40,166 nt of DNA from Pseudomonadota bacterium (GTDB lineage: Bacteria; Pseudomonadota; Gammaproteobacteria; Legionellales; Legionellaceae): assembly GCA_020051095.1 (NCBI GenBank), contig JAGVJN010000020.1, positions 1 to 40,166 on the forward strand, written 5' to 3'. The notes beneath the pieces were generated by a model. It saw nothing but the letters and a program-made list of their open reading frames with translations, was not told where the DNA came from and ran no database searches. The translations under genes were made by a program, and so were the position numbers. Every line of letters starts with the position of its first letter. Position 1 is the stretch's first letter. This document shows, one piece after another, positions 8,623 through 17,556 of the stretch.

Positions 8623-9618
8623 TTGAAAAAGGGATTTTTGTGCTTGCTGCTGATCGTTAGTAGTCAAATTTTTGCTATACAACATTCACATCAAATACCC
8701 TCGTTTTTTGCAGAATTATTAATGTGGCAGGTCCGAGAAGTCAGTGATGATAATTGGGGTCAACTGCTTGGGCCCGTAGGGACATATCAACAAAATCAAT
8801 TTTTAAGCATTCCATTTGCCTTTAGCCCAGGTCTTCGAGTTGGTTTTGGACTGCACAACGAGGAGCGACCTTGCAATATCCTCGTGTATTATACCGGCTA
8901 CCAAACCCGAGGAAAAAATCACGTTGCTACCAATAATGGTGAAGTGCACTCAGCGTATCTTGGTAACTTTTTTGCTCAAAATTTAAATGGGGCAGGCCTG
9001 TCCGGACCATACTATAAACAAGCGGGAATCAATTGGCAGGTTCAACTACATTCGCTTGATCTTGAACTGGGGCGCTCAATTATCATTGATAACCTTGTCA
9101 ATTTGAGACCCTATGTCGGACTCAAAGGAAGTGCCATTAGGCAATCCTTGAAGACCAATTGGCAAAGGCCTTTTAATAATACCACTAAAATGCCAATCAC
9201 TACCTTTTCCTATGCCAATGAAAATATAACGAATAATTTTAAAGGGATTGGTCCCTCGGTTGGTTTGAAATCAACTTGGTATCTTGTTCAAGCGCCAAAA
9301 CAAGCCTTAAATTTGACGGGTGATTTCTCCGGTGCCTTTTTATGGGGTAGGTGGACAATCACCGATGTTTATCAAAACAACACCCCCGTTTCGATTACCA
9401 TCCAAAACGATAAGATGTCAACCGGAGCACCCATGGCGCGCGGCTATTTAGGGTTAGAATGGGCCAATGCCTTTAACCATGCCAATCTAACTATCCGCAT
9501 TGGTTATGAAGGGCAGGTCTGGTTTAATCAGTTGCGCTATTACTCATTTGATATGGGACGGACTAATGATTCTCTGTTTTTCCACGGTGGTGTATTCGAT
9601 GTTAGTTTGCATGTTTAA
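8623..9618 (+). CDS. MOMP-like outer-membrane protein, first of three paralogues
   Basis: Product of 331 residues with a signal peptide (MKKGFLCLLLIVSSQIFA). The TTG start is supported by GGAGAGG at 8612-8618. The mature protein has the landmarks of the Legionella major outer membrane protein type: an N-terminal strand FFAELLMWQ, FSPGLRVGFGL, LRPYVGLKGSAIRQ, GIGPSVGLKSTW, LWGRWTITDVYQ, IRIGYEGQVWFNQ and a closing strand GGVFDVSLHV. It should form a beta-barrel porin or surface antigen. Similar landmarks recur in the next two genes, which overlap head to tail, so this is the first gene of a three-gene operon. It is the only one of the three with a long upstream region. The physiological role is unknown. 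Confidence 0.82.
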   Translation: MKKGFLCLLLIVSSQIFAIQHSHQIPSFFAELLMWQVREVSDDNWGQLLGPVGTYQQNQFLSIPFAFSPGLRVGFGLHNEERPCNILVYYTGYQTRGKNHVATNNGEVHSAYLGNFFAQNLNGAGLSGPYYKQAGINWQVQLHSLDLELGRSIIIDNLVNLRPYVGLKGSAIRQSLKTNWQRPFNNTTKMPITTFSYANENITNNFKGIGPSVGLKSTWYLVQAPKQALNLTGDFSGAFLWGRWTITDVYQNNTPVSITIQNDKMSTGAPMARGYLGLEWANAFNHANLTIRIGYEGQVWFNQLRYYSFDMGRTNDSLFFHGGVFDVSLHV

Positions 9619-9631
9619 GTTGCGATTTAGA

Positions 9632-10588
9632 ATGAAAGTACGACAGTGTATTGGTTTTGTTTTACTAACAATCATGAGCGCTATGGGCTCAGCGTCCGGG
9701 CAAGTTACCTTGTTTGAAGACTTACTCTATTGGCATACCTCACAACAATCGTCATCACCGTGGGCTTATCAGCAAACAAATAACCGCCCACCAGGTGCCG
9801 TTTATACAGAGCCCAATGCCTATTTTCGTTGGAGTCCTGGGGGAAGAATCGGCATACTTTATACCCCCCAATCGTTTTTTGATACCAAACTTTATTGGAC
9901 TTATTTTTCTACCAAAGCGCTTGAGTCGATTACCGCCCCTCCAGGCCAATTTTTTGTTCCCGAATTTTTTAATGGGTTTACAACAGCGAACTTGTATAAT
10001 TCGGCCCAATTGGATTGGCGGCTTATCATGAACATGTTTGACGCGGAAGTGGGGCATGCGTTTCAGCCCATCGATACACTCACAGTCCGACCTTTCATTG
10101 GGGTGAAGGGTGGCACGATCAATCAATCAATCCACTCAGACTGGCAAGCAACTCTTTTAAATATACAGCTCTATTCTGCCAAAGAAAACTTAAAAAATAA
10201 CTTTTGGGGCATAGGCCCAAGTGTTGGCATCGATACTATCTTTTCACTGTTTAAGAATGTAACCCTGCAAAGTGATTTTTCAACAGCGTTATTATGGGGA
10301 CATTGGGATGTTCAAGATGTGTATAAGGGACCTGGGCCATTGTTGAGCTTTATTCCACAGACCACCATTCGAACGAATACCAAAAACGCCATGCTTGGTT
10401 CGTTCATGGCACGTTACTTTTTGGGCCTTGCCTATACTTATCAAGCAAAAGCGACGGTGATTATTAAAGCAGGGTATGAAATGCAGTTTTGGAGTAATCA
10501 GTTAAGGTTGCCGATGTTTCAAGCGCTTCCTGTTCATGGTGATTTGACTTTACAAGGTGGTACATGCGGTATTTTAATCAAATTATAA
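9632..10588 (+). CDS. MOMP-like outer-membrane protein, second paralogue
   Basis: The ATG at 9632 gives a signal peptide (MKVRQCIGFVLLTIMSAMGS) directly before the mature barrel. An in-frame ATG at 9611 would overlap the previous gene by 8 bases and add seven residues, and is possible. The frame stays open further upstream, but that part lies inside the first paralogue. The barrel repeats the family landmarks: LFEDLLYWH, WSPGGRIGILY, VRPFIGVKGGTINQ, GIGPSVGIDTIF, LLWGHWDVQDVYK, IKAGYEMQFWSNQ and the closing GDLTLQGGTCGILIKL. It is probably translated by coupling with its neighbours. The function is that of an outer-membrane barrel of unknown substrate. Confidence 0.8.
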   Translation: MKVRQCIGFVLLTIMSAMGSASGQVTLFEDLLYWHTSQQSSSPWAYQQTNNRPPGAVYTEPNAYFRWSPGGRIGILYTPQSFFDTKLYWTYFSTKALESITAPPGQFFVPEFFNGFTTANLYNSAQLDWRLIMNMFDAEVGHAFQPIDTLTVRPFIGVKGGTINQSIHSDWQATLLNIQLYSAKENLKNNFWGIGPSVGIDTIFSLFKNVTLQSDFSTALLWGHWDVQDVYKGPGPLLSFIPQTTIRTNTKNAMLGSFMARYFLGLAYTYQAKATVIIKAGYEMQFWSNQLRLPMFQALPVHGDLTLQGGTCGILIKL

Positions 10589-11454
10589 TGGTCGTTGGTT
10601 TATTGTTTTCATCCTTGAGCCACGCCATCGAGTATTATGCGGATGTGCTCTATTGGCAAGCGTCTGAAACAGTGGATTGGTCGTTGACCAATAATTTAAG
10701 CCTGCCAAACCAACGCATTTCCTACAACACCATTGCTTTTCACTTTGCGCCAGGGTTTCGAATTGGGGCTGGCATGCAAAACGAGGCGTGGATTGGCCGA
10801 TTATTGTATACCTACTATCATGTGAATGAACATGACTCAACACAAGGCAATGTTATCTCAGCATTCCTTCCAGGAAAATTTGCTGAGTCAATTTATCAAA
10901 CAGGGCAGGTTAACTTTGTTATTGATTTTCATATGGTGGATTTTGATCTGTACAAACAAATTAACCTGGGGGAGCAAGTTATTTTTCGCCCACTCATTGG
11001 TCTCAAAGCAGGTGCCATTAAACAACAGGTTAATACCCGCTTTCAGGGAACCCTGATTATCTTAGAAAAAGTATCCAATGATTTTTCCGGTGCTGGTCCG
11101 AAAGTTGGCATCGATGGACAATGGATTTTTTATACAACCGATAATATACAATACAGTCTAGCTGGTGAAGTATCATCTGCATTTATGTGGGGGAAATGGT
11201 CAATCCGGGATAGTATGACCCAAAATAACTCCCCCCTAATTAGTTCTGTTCAACTTGGCAAACGAAACATGGGGGCATTGCAATTACAAGGATTAGTTGG
11301 GCTTAAACTCCAATATAAAAACGCCACGGTCAAAATCGGCTATGAGGTTTCAGATTGGTTTAATCAATATCAGGTCTTTGATGATGGAACGGGAACTCAT
11401 ACCAATGACTTAGTCCTACAAGGGTTAACCGTTGCGATGACAATTCGTAGTTAA
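10564..11454 (+). CDS. MOMP-like outer-membrane protein, third paralogue
   Basis: The start overlaps the end of the second paralogue by 25 bases and has AAGGTGG just upstream inside that gene, a sign of translational coupling. The 296-residue product has the signal peptide MRYFNQIIMVVGLLFSSLSHA and then the same series of landmarks: YYADVLYWQ, FAPGFRIGAGM, FRPLIGLKAGAIKQ, GAGPKVGIDGQW, FMWGKWSIRDS, VKIGYEVSDWFNQ and NDLVLQGLTVAM. It is the shortest of the three because several extracellular loop regions are reduced. The gene converges with the cytochrome gene, and no obvious terminator hairpin was found in the 84-base gap. Confidence 0.8.
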   Translation: MRYFNQIIMVVGLLFSSLSHAIEYYADVLYWQASETVDWSLTNNLSLPNQRISYNTIAFHFAPGFRIGAGMQNEAWIGRLLYTYYHVNEHDSTQGNVISAFLPGKFAESIYQTGQVNFVIDFHMVDFDLYKQINLGEQVIFRPLIGLKAGAIKQQVNTRFQGTLIILEKVSNDFSGAGPKVGIDGQWIFYTTDNIQYSLAGEVSSAFMWGKWSIRDSMTQNNSPLISSVQLGKRNMGALQLQGLVGLKLQYKNATVKIGYEVSDWFNQYQVFDDGTGTHTNDLVLQGLTVAMTIRS

Positions 11455-11538
11455 ATACCAGAATACAAACATAGGCATACCCATTCGAGGTTGGTAGCCA
11501 AGTCCCTCTGGGATAAAAGTCAGCGCTACAACAAATGA

Positions 11539-12807
11539 CTACATTTGCTTTTGCTCTGTATGGATTCTTTTATAATGTTGCCAATTTTTATAGCCGATAG
11601 AACGTGATAATAAGTAATCCACTGCGTCTTTGACGTCATCGTTGCTACAATTGACACAGCCTCCTTGTATCGGCATTCGATTAAATCCATCAATGGATCG
11701 CTGATATAAGTTTTCAAGCCCTTGTGACTTAAGACGAAATAACCATCTTGCTTTATTACCTAATAGCGTTGCTCCCATTTTGCCATTTTGATGGCAAAAT
11801 GCACATACTTGTTGATAGATTGCAGCCCCCTTTACATAATGATCATTTGATTCTATCCCGCTTAAATTGGCTTCCAGAAGCGGCTTTGATTTAACAGTTT
11901 TTAAATAAATTGCGATGTCTTTTAGTACGCCTTTAGGCAAGGAGCTTAAACTATTTCTATACACTTCTGCCATGGGACCTACATAATTGCCCGCCCCAAA
12001 TAATAACTTACCATCCTTTAAAGAATGATAGAGTTGATTGGCTGAGGCATGTTGAAGTCCTATCTTCGATAAATTGGGCGCATAATAGCCTGCTATGAAT
12101 TGACCACCAAGGTAATAATCCTGTTTAGGCATGCTCAAAAGGTTTGCCGGGGTATGACAGGCACCACAATGGCCTAATGCGTCAACATAAACCTTTCCGG
12201 GTAAAGTGCTTTTTGGAAATGTTAGCGGCAAAGCAAAATAGTTCCATATCTTCATACTCCACCTCGCTCCCCATAAATTATAGGGGAATTCGGGTTTGCT
12301 ATTCTCACGGTACACCTTTGGTATGACGCTTAAATAGGCATAAATTGCCTGTAGATCATCCTCATTTAGTTGCGCAAAATAAGGATAAGGGAATGCCGGA
12401 AAATAATGCGTATTTTTTGGGGATATTCCTTTGGTCATCGCTTGTTTAAAGTCATCTAAGCGCCATTTTCCTATCCCAGTAACTGGATCAAACGTTATGT
12501 TGGTTGAAGGAAGACGACCATAGGGGGTTTCTATCCATTTACCGCCTGCAAAAGCTTCTCCGGAATCAGGGGTATGACAGGATAAACAATTCCCTATTTT
12601 GACTAAAGTCTCCCCTCGAGAAATCATCGGATTGTCTTTATGCATCTCAATGTTGGGATAGGATAGTTGGATATTGCTGAGGGAATCCGTTGGTATTTGA
12701 TATCTGCCGGGTAAATAGACGAAGATATAAGCCAAAAAGATGAACAATGCCATGCTGATAGAGATAAGAAATAGACAAATTTTTTTTAGCATCTCCTTAT
12801 ACCCCAA
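11539..12807 (-). CDS. Membrane-anchored multihaem cytochrome c
   Basis: A 422-residue protein with one N-terminal membrane span (about residues 8-32), then a periplasmic part with three c-type haem sites: CLSCH at 74-78, CGACH at 214-218 and CAFCH at 335-339. The first two domains carry downstream STNITFDP and APNLSKIG motifs like those of the cytochrome subunit of membrane alcohol, aldehyde or gluconate dehydrogenases. A fourth cysteine pair, CVNCS near residue 392, lacks the histidine and so is not a haem site. No flavin or quinoprotein dehydrogenase partner lies beside it, so the electron donor is unknown. The start may be the TTG at 12807 or the ATG at 12792; an AAGGAG directly abuts the latter, which is too close to be typical. 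Confidence 0.82.
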   Translation of the reverse strand: MGYKEMLKKICLFLISISMALFIFLAYIFVYLPGRYQIPTDSLSNIQLSYPNIEMHKDNPMISRGETLVKIGNCLSCHTPDSGEAFAGGKWIETPYGRLPSTNITFDPVTGIGKWRLDDFKQAMTKGISPKNTHYFPAFPYPYFAQLNEDDLQAIYAYLSVIPKVYRENSKPEFPYNLWGARWSMKIWNYFALPLTFPKSTLPGKVYVDALGHCGACHTPANLLSMPKQDYYLGGQFIAGYYAPNLSKIGLQHASANQLYHSLKDGKLLFGAGNYVGPMAEVYRNSLSSLPKGVLKDIAIYLKTVKSKPLLEANLSGIESNDHYVKGAAIYQQVCAFCHQNGKMGATLLGNKARWLFRLKSQGLENLYQRSIDGFNRMPIQGGCVNCSNDDVKDAVDYLLSRSIGYKNWQHYKRIHTEQKQM

Positions 12808-12960
12808 TGATTCTTACTTATTTATCAAAATAAAGTCGACCTGATTCGCAAAGATTCTACTGACAATCTTGTGAGCCTTCAACATGGGTGGATTAAATCA
12901 AGACAAAGATTGGCGGGTGTGAAATAATTGGCCTCATTACGTCAGATTTGATTAATCCAC

Positions 12961-14238
12961 CTATTTATCCAGATCGAATAACTTTGAGCAAAGTTGAAAG
13001 CATAATACCGATCCAATCACGGCAATCATGATGGGCATGAGAAAACTCAACTTCATCGGCATGAGCTCGAACATCAAGATAATCGCTGTAATTGGCATTT
13101 TTTGCGCGGCAGCCAAAAAGGCCGTTGCACCGACGATGGCGAAGTTTTTGAATTGAATACCAGGCCAGAGCAAATCCCAACATCCTCCAAGCACCACACC
13201 AAGTAACGCGCCATTCGCTAACGAAGGGGTCAGTAATCCGCCATAACTCCCTGAGCGCAAACTGGTATAGGTGATTAACACTCTTAGCAATAAAAGCGTA
13301 AAACTTAAACCTAACCCAATGGCATCATTAAACTCTAATTGCACGGGGCTTTTGCCATTGCCTAACAAAGCCGGAAAATAAATGGCGAACGCCCCGATCA
13401 TGATATAATTAAGCATGCTATAAATGGGCAATTTCCTGCCGGTAGGTGCTGCATTGCTCGCTTGATTGGCAAGTCTAATAAACCAATAAGCGGTTATACC
13501 AAAGATTGGGCCTGTTAATCCTGCCCATAGCAATAACAATTGGCTGAAATGTTCATGGGCGACATGGTATTGCAGCACATTGCCTAAGCCAATCCAGGAG
13601 ATGAGAACTGCAATGGCGGAGCTGGCAAAGGCTGGCAGAAGCACAGTCCAGTTCATGGTGAAAACTAAGACTTCCATAACATACAGGGCACCAGCCAAAG
13701 GGACATTATAGATAGCACCAAAAGCAGCCCCTGCGCCGCAAGCGACCATGATTTTTGTGTCTTGCGTACTTAACCCTGCTTTCGCAGAAATCCATTGCGC
13801 ACAAACCACACCAAATTCACGCGGTGCTCTTTCACGCCCTAGTGGAGAGCCCATACCAATTGTGATAATTTGTAACAGCCCGTTAAAAATAGTGGTCCAT
13901 CGTGGCATACGAGTATTTGTTTTCACCGCGTTAGCGATACTCACTAGCCCTTTCCCATAACGATGCACAGCCCACCAGCCAAATCCCGCAATAAAACCAG
14001 CTAATGTAAGCACCATAATGCGCCGCATGGGCGAGGCTTGATAGACAAGTTGCAAAAAAGATTCATGACTAACCACGTCAAAAGGACTTAATCCATAGGA
14101 AAAATGCTGCACGGCTTTCAGTAAAAGTGCCATTATCATGCCAATACACCCCGAACCAATGCCAATCAAGACCGTGACAAAACAAAGGGTGATTTGTCGT
14201 TTTGATGGGCAGCCAAGGGGTCGCTTATTAATAGTCAC
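12961..14238 (-). CDS. ClC-family chloride channel / transporter
   Basis: The 425-residue membrane protein with about ten to twelve hydrophobic helices has ClC signatures: GMGSPLGRERAPREFG around residue 128, the counterpart of the GREGP gating loop, where the Glu is kept but an extra residue changes the motif to GRERAP; GAAFGAIYNVPLAGALY around 170; and SGSYGGLLTPSLANGALLG around 330. No C-terminal CBS domains are present. ClC proteins move Cl- alone or in exchange for H+, and in bacteria often help in acid tolerance. It starts with GTG. It is a single gene, with spacers to its neighbours on the same strand. Confidence 0.85.
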   Translation of the reverse strand: MTINKRPLGCPSKRQITLCFVTVLIGIGSGCIGMIMALLLKAVQHFSYGLSPFDVVSHESFLQLVYQASPMRRIMVLTLAGFIAGFGWWAVHRYGKGLVSIANAVKTNTRMPRWTTIFNGLLQIITIGMGSPLGRERAPREFGVVCAQWISAKAGLSTQDTKIMVACGAGAAFGAIYNVPLAGALYVMEVLVFTMNWTVLLPAFASSAIAVLISWIGLGNVLQYHVAHEHFSQLLLLWAGLTGPIFGITAYWFIRLANQASNAAPTGRKLPIYSMLNYIMIGAFAIYFPALLGNGKSPVQLEFNDAIGLGLSFTLLLLRVLITYTSLRSGSYGGLLTPSLANGALLGVVLGGCWDLLWPGIQFKNFAIVGATAFLAAAQKMPITAIILMFELMPMKLSFLMPIMIAVIGSVLCFQLCSKLFDLDK

Positions 14239-14364
14239 AATGGTTTGTTGTTAATGAACGTTAGCAACTAGATTAGCAAAGTTTTAGGCTTGGTTGCAAA
14301 AATATTAATGTTAACAGTAGGTTATTGTCTCGTTAGACTGCCTGTGGCCAGAGTTAATCCTGTA

Positions 14365-14745
14365 TTATTTGAGGCCGAGCATTTCGTCTGGAACAGAGCT
14401 ACCATAGGCAAAATGGCTATTGACCACACTGCATAATGATTTTTCTTCAAAGGTTGCATGATTTAAATCTTCTTTTGCACAACGTTCATGAATTGCGTTT
14501 AACAAATTCTTTCGGGTAGCTGCTTTGTCTGTTGCTTCATTTGCTTTTTTTAACAGCTCGTTTTCCTTTCTTAGTCTCTCATTTTCTTTCATTACGGTAT
14601 TAACCTGATTTCGCTGTTTGACGATTTGTTGCTTTTGTAATACATATAGGCGCTTTTGCCAACACAGTTGATCACAATCGTCTGCCCAAATCGGCATTGA
14701 AAATAGCATCATTGCAATAGCTGTGATAAATGGATATCGGTTCAT
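14365..14745 (-). CDS. Secreted coiled-coil protein of unknown function
   Basis: Product of 126 residues with a signal peptide (MNRYPFITAIAMMLFSMPIWA). It is followed by a cysteine pair in DDCDQLCWQ, a long charged heptad region with KENERLRKENELLKKAN (about residues 53-70), and a C-terminal part with two more cysteines (ERCAKED, KSLCSVV). The pattern suggests a periplasmic coiled coil closed by disulfides, somewhat like small lipoprotein or chaperone-like proteins, but I recognise no family. It is separated from the ClC gene by about 125 bases and may be transcribed on its own. Confidence 0.65.
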   Translation of the reverse strand: MNRYPFITAIAMMLFSMPIWADDCDQLCWQKRLYVLQKQQIVKQRNQVNTVMKENERLRKENELLKKANEATDKAATRKNLLNAIHERCAKEDLNHATFEEKSLCSVVNSHFAYGSSVPDEMLGLK

Positions 14746-14907
14746 TTGCTTACCTAATGATTGATGTTAATTAAGGCTTTCAGCCCGTCGTTTTAGTTAC
14801 TATACTCGATTTTAAATGAATTAAGGACAACAAATAAAGTGTTCTATAATCTAACTGTTTTGGTTATAGTATCAACTACATAATTCTTAATGATAAGTGA
14901 TAATGCC

Positions 14908-15249
14908 ATGACAACATTACCTAGCTGCCCAAAATGCGATTGTGACTATACCTACCAGGATGGAAATTTATTCATCTGTCCTGAATGTTCTTACGAATGG
15001 GATATAGAAACAGCTCAAGGCACAGCTGAACAAGAAAATATTGTGCAAGATGCCTATGGGAATGTATTAAATGATGGCGACAGCGTTACTGTTATCAAGG
15101 ATTTAAAGGTCAAAGGCACTTCTTTGGTGGTTAAGGTTGGAACGAAAGTAAAAAATATCCGCTTGGTTGAAGGGGACCATGACATTGATTGTAAAATTGA
15201 TGGGATTGGTGCCATGAAATTAAAATCGGAGTTTGTCAAGAAATCCTAG
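14908..15249 (+). CDS. PhnA/YjdM family zinc-ribbon protein
   Basis: The 113-residue protein matches the E. coli PhnA/YjdM layout. An N-terminal zinc ribbon has [10 protein letters not shown] and CPECSYEW. After it comes the strongly conserved beta domain with [31 protein letters not shown], and the end [11 protein letters not shown]. Despite the phosphonate-derived name, E. coli PhnA is not needed for phosphonate use and its role is uncertain. An upstream in-frame ATG at 14890 would add six residues (MISDNA) with no family match, so the ATG at 14908 is preferred. It stands alone. Confidence 0.88.
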   Translation: MTTLPSCPKCDCDYTYQDGNLFICPECSYEWDIETAQGTAEQENIVQDAYGNVLNDGDSVTVIKDLKVKGTSLVVKVGTKVKNIRLVEGDHDIDCKIDGIGAMKLKSEFVKKS

Positions 15250-15422
15250 GACTTGCTCCCATTTCATTCGCTAGCATTATGTTGCATCTGAAAATTTGAA
15301 TCAAGATAGTGTTGTCTATAACAATTCATTATAGCAGGATCACACTTGAGAACATAAATTTACCAGTTCAAATAGAAAAATAACAAGTATTCAGGTAAAA
15401 TGATGCCTAAGTTAACTTAATA

Positions 15423-15734
15423 ATGACTGCGATGCCTCGTTTTTTCAAAAGAATCTCCGGAGAAACTGATCTTGTCCAATGTGATAATCAAAAAGATGCA
15501 CAGTTTATAGAAATGTATTGGAACATAGAGGCCTGGGCTGTTCCTATGGTACTCGGTATTCAAGATGCTTTAAAACGATTTGAAAACAGATTTCAGTTTG
15601 ATAAACAATTGAATCATTGGTCGGTGATAGCCCCTATAACTTGGCTCGCCCTGTTAGAGCACAACCAAAAATATTGTCCGCTGGAAGAAGCTAAGCTTCT
15701 GTCAGAAGCAAGTTTAGCTGTTCGTCCGGTTTAG
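15423..15734 (+). CDS. Hypothetical protein (103 aa)
   Basis: A short soluble protein, MTAMPRFFKRISGETDLVQC at the start, then a mainly helical centre (YWNIEAWAVPMVLGIQDAL, WSVIAPITWLALLEH) and a polar C-terminus. There is no signal peptide, no convincing membrane span and no motif I can name. It is flanked by spacers of about 170 and 104 bases. Codon use looks like its neighbours, which together with the length makes a real gene likely. Confidence 0.5.
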   Translation: MTAMPRFFKRISGETDLVQCDNQKDAQFIEMYWNIEAWAVPMVLGIQDALKRFENRFQFDKQLNHWSVIAPITWLALLEHNQKYCPLEEAKLLSEASLAVRPV

Positions 15735-15805
15735 ATTAGAACTGACATAAAGAAAAAACTGTTCTTGTTTTTTGTGAAAGTTGACAGTTAAAGTTAAGAA
15801 TTAAT

Positions 15806-15829
15806 GGGGCGAGCTCAAAGGCTTGCCCC
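15806..15829. terminator. Stem-loop between convergent genes, probable terminator
   Basis: GGGGCGAGC (15806-15814) pairs with GCTTGCCCC (15821-15829) over a six-base loop, giving a 9-bp GC-rich stem with one G-T pair. It lies just beyond the stop of the leftward M20 peptidase gene and downstream of the rightward hypothetical gene, so it could serve both. The T run after the stem is weak on either side. Confidence 0.5.
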
Positions 15830-15838
15830 AAGTTATTA

Positions 15839-17248
15839 CTAGCCCGCCAACGTTTTAAGCATTCTTACCCAATGATCCACATTGTCCTTCAATGCTTGTA
15901 CAGGAATGCGTTCATCACGGCCATGAGCGCGTAAGTCGTCTGGGCTGATAACCCAAGTACCGTTAACGCCATAAATAGGAATCCCCGCGATGCGGAAAGG
16001 ACGCGCATCGGTGGCACCCGTACTCATATTGGGCATGACGGATGCATTGGGAAAGCGGGCATGGATTGAGTTTTCATAGGCACTCATCACATCAGGGCGC
16101 AAAGGGGAGGCTAATGAGGCTGTATGGTCGTCCATGCGCGTTACCACGACGTTGGGATCGGCAACAAGTTTCTCCAATTCTTTTTTAATGGTATCGGGTG
16201 AAACGCCTGGCATTACGCGGCAATTGATCGTTGCTTGCGCAAGCTGCGGTAGCGCATTGTCGGCATGTCCAGCAAATAATCGAGTTGCCACACATCGAGT
16301 ACGCGTCAATCCGACTTCACCTGGATCGGCTTCAATGATATCGGCAGCTTTGCCATCGGCAGGGTTTTTCAACCAAGCGCGCATCGCATCGCCTAATGCA
16401 TTGGGTTCGGATTTTTCTCTCACGGCAAAATAGGCGCGCGTGGTTTCCGTTAGCATTGGTTGAAAGCGATAATTTTCAAGACGTTTTAAAGCGCTGGCTA
16501 ATTCATAGATAGCATTATCCGCTCTTGGTTTTGAGGAATGGCCACCCCGATTGCGAACGGTGAACTTATAATCGGTGTATGTTTTTTCTGCGGTTTGAAT
16601 CGAAAATCCAAGGGGATGATTGTTTGCATCAAACGTGCCGCCACCCACGTCAGCATTCAAGCCATATTCCACATCCAATAAGTCCTTCCATTCCGTGGCT
16701 CCTTTCACGGCCCCAACGCCACTGGTTTCTTCATCGCCGGTAAAAAAGACAATAATATCGCGCTTATTTTGAAATCCTTGGGCTTTGAGCTTCATAATAG
16801 CAACGGTCATTGCAACCAGGCCATCTTTCATATCAATGGTGCCACGGCCGTAATAATAGCCATCTTGTTTCACAAAGGTGAAGGGGTCTTTTGACCAATC
16901 GTCTTTTTTTGCTTCCACCACATCCATATGCCCCATCACCATAATGGGTTTTTTCGAACTAGGATTTTTCGCACGCCAGCGCACTATCAACGCAGCCGTG
17001 TCATTGTAGGGCATTATTTTTATGTCTTGGTTAGGAATCCCCGCAGCACGAAACTGATTGGCAAAATACTGGGCTAATTCAGGCACACGGTTTTGCCCTA
17101 CCACGGTCGGAATATTGACAGCATGTTCTAGCATTTTCTCCGCTTTGGCATGCCAAGGATCCGAATTAGGCTCAGGAGATGCAAAAGCAATCGTGGAGAA
17201 AGCCAATGATGCAATGGCGATGATTAAGCAGTGACGAAAAACCTTCAT
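15839..17248 (-). CDS. Exported M20 family metallopeptidase
   Basis: The 469-residue product has a signal peptide (MKVFRHCLIIAIASLAFSTI...FA) and the full set of M20 di-zinc residues: H107 in MGHMDVV with D109, D139 in GRGTIDMKDG, the catalytic Glu pair E173/E174 in GDEETSG, D200 in NADVGGG, and a late His near residue 442 (LRAHGRDERIP). A dimerisation lid lies between (GGHSSKPRADNAIYEL, about 235-250). Such enzymes cleave short peptides or deacylate amino acids; export suggests a periplasmic carboxypeptidase-like or dipeptidase role. GGAGG six bases before the ATG supports the start. The gene is single and divergent from the next gene, with a long palindrome between them. Confidence 0.88.
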   Translation of the reverse strand: MKVFRHCLIIAIASLAFSTIAFASPEPNSDPWHAKAEKMLEHAVNIPTVVGQNRVPELAQYFANQFRAAGIPNQDIKIMPYNDTAALIVRWRAKNPSSKKPIMVMGHMDVVEAKKDDWSKDPFTFVKQDGYYYGRGTIDMKDGLVAMTVAIMKLKAQGFQNKRDIIVFFTGDEETSGVGAVKGATEWKDLLDVEYGLNADVGGGTFDANNHPLGFSIQTAEKTYTDYKFTVRNRGGHSSKPRADNAIYELASALKRLENYRFQPMLTETTRAYFAVREKSEPNALGDAMRAWLKNPADGKAADIIEADPGEVGLTRTRCVATRLFAGHADNALPQLAQATINCRVMPGVSPDTIKKELEKLVADPNVVVTRMDDHTASLASPLRPDVMSAYENSIHARFPNASVMPNMSTGATDARPFRIAGIPIYGVNGTWVISPDDLRAHGRDERIPVQALKDNVDHWVRMLKTLAG

Positions 17249-17363
17249 GTAAACCTCCGTTTAAAAATGATGACGTAGTTATATAGAGATGCGGGTGAAA
17301 TGTAAATACTTAGTTATTTTATTGTCTCGGCTTCGCTGAGGGTTAATTCCCTCATTCCGCTTC

Positions 17364-17425
17364 GCACTGAGGAATCCTGATATATTTTTGTTATTGAACA
17401 AAAATATATCAGGATCACTCAGCGC
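17364..17425. repeat. Long palindromic element with an 18-bp perfect stem
   Basis: TCCTGATATATTTTTGTT at 17375-17392 is the exact reverse complement of 17397-17414, with a four-base ATTG loop. Pairing continues outward after a small internal loop (CTGAG at 17367-17371 with CTCAG at 17418-17422). The flanks carry three copies of GCTTCGC, and a small GAGGG/CCCTC hairpin lies at about 17338-17353. It sits between two divergent genes (17249-17556 has no ORF), where a normal terminator would not be needed. It is probably a small palindromic mobile-type repeat (MITE/REP-like). Confidence 0.7.
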
Positions 17426-17556
17426 TTCGCAGCATCTACGATTATAAAAGGTATTCATGGTCCAAGGGCCCGACCTACAAATGTTTTTTTCCAGTACAAA
17501 GCGATAAAACCCACCAACCCTCTCGCTTAATAATGCCTTAAGACTCTTGCGCTAGA

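Noticed and set aside
9755..10126. Minus-strand ORF of 123 codons inside the second MOMP-like gene
   Set aside because: Arg/Gly/Ile-rich mirror of a clear outer-membrane protein gene.
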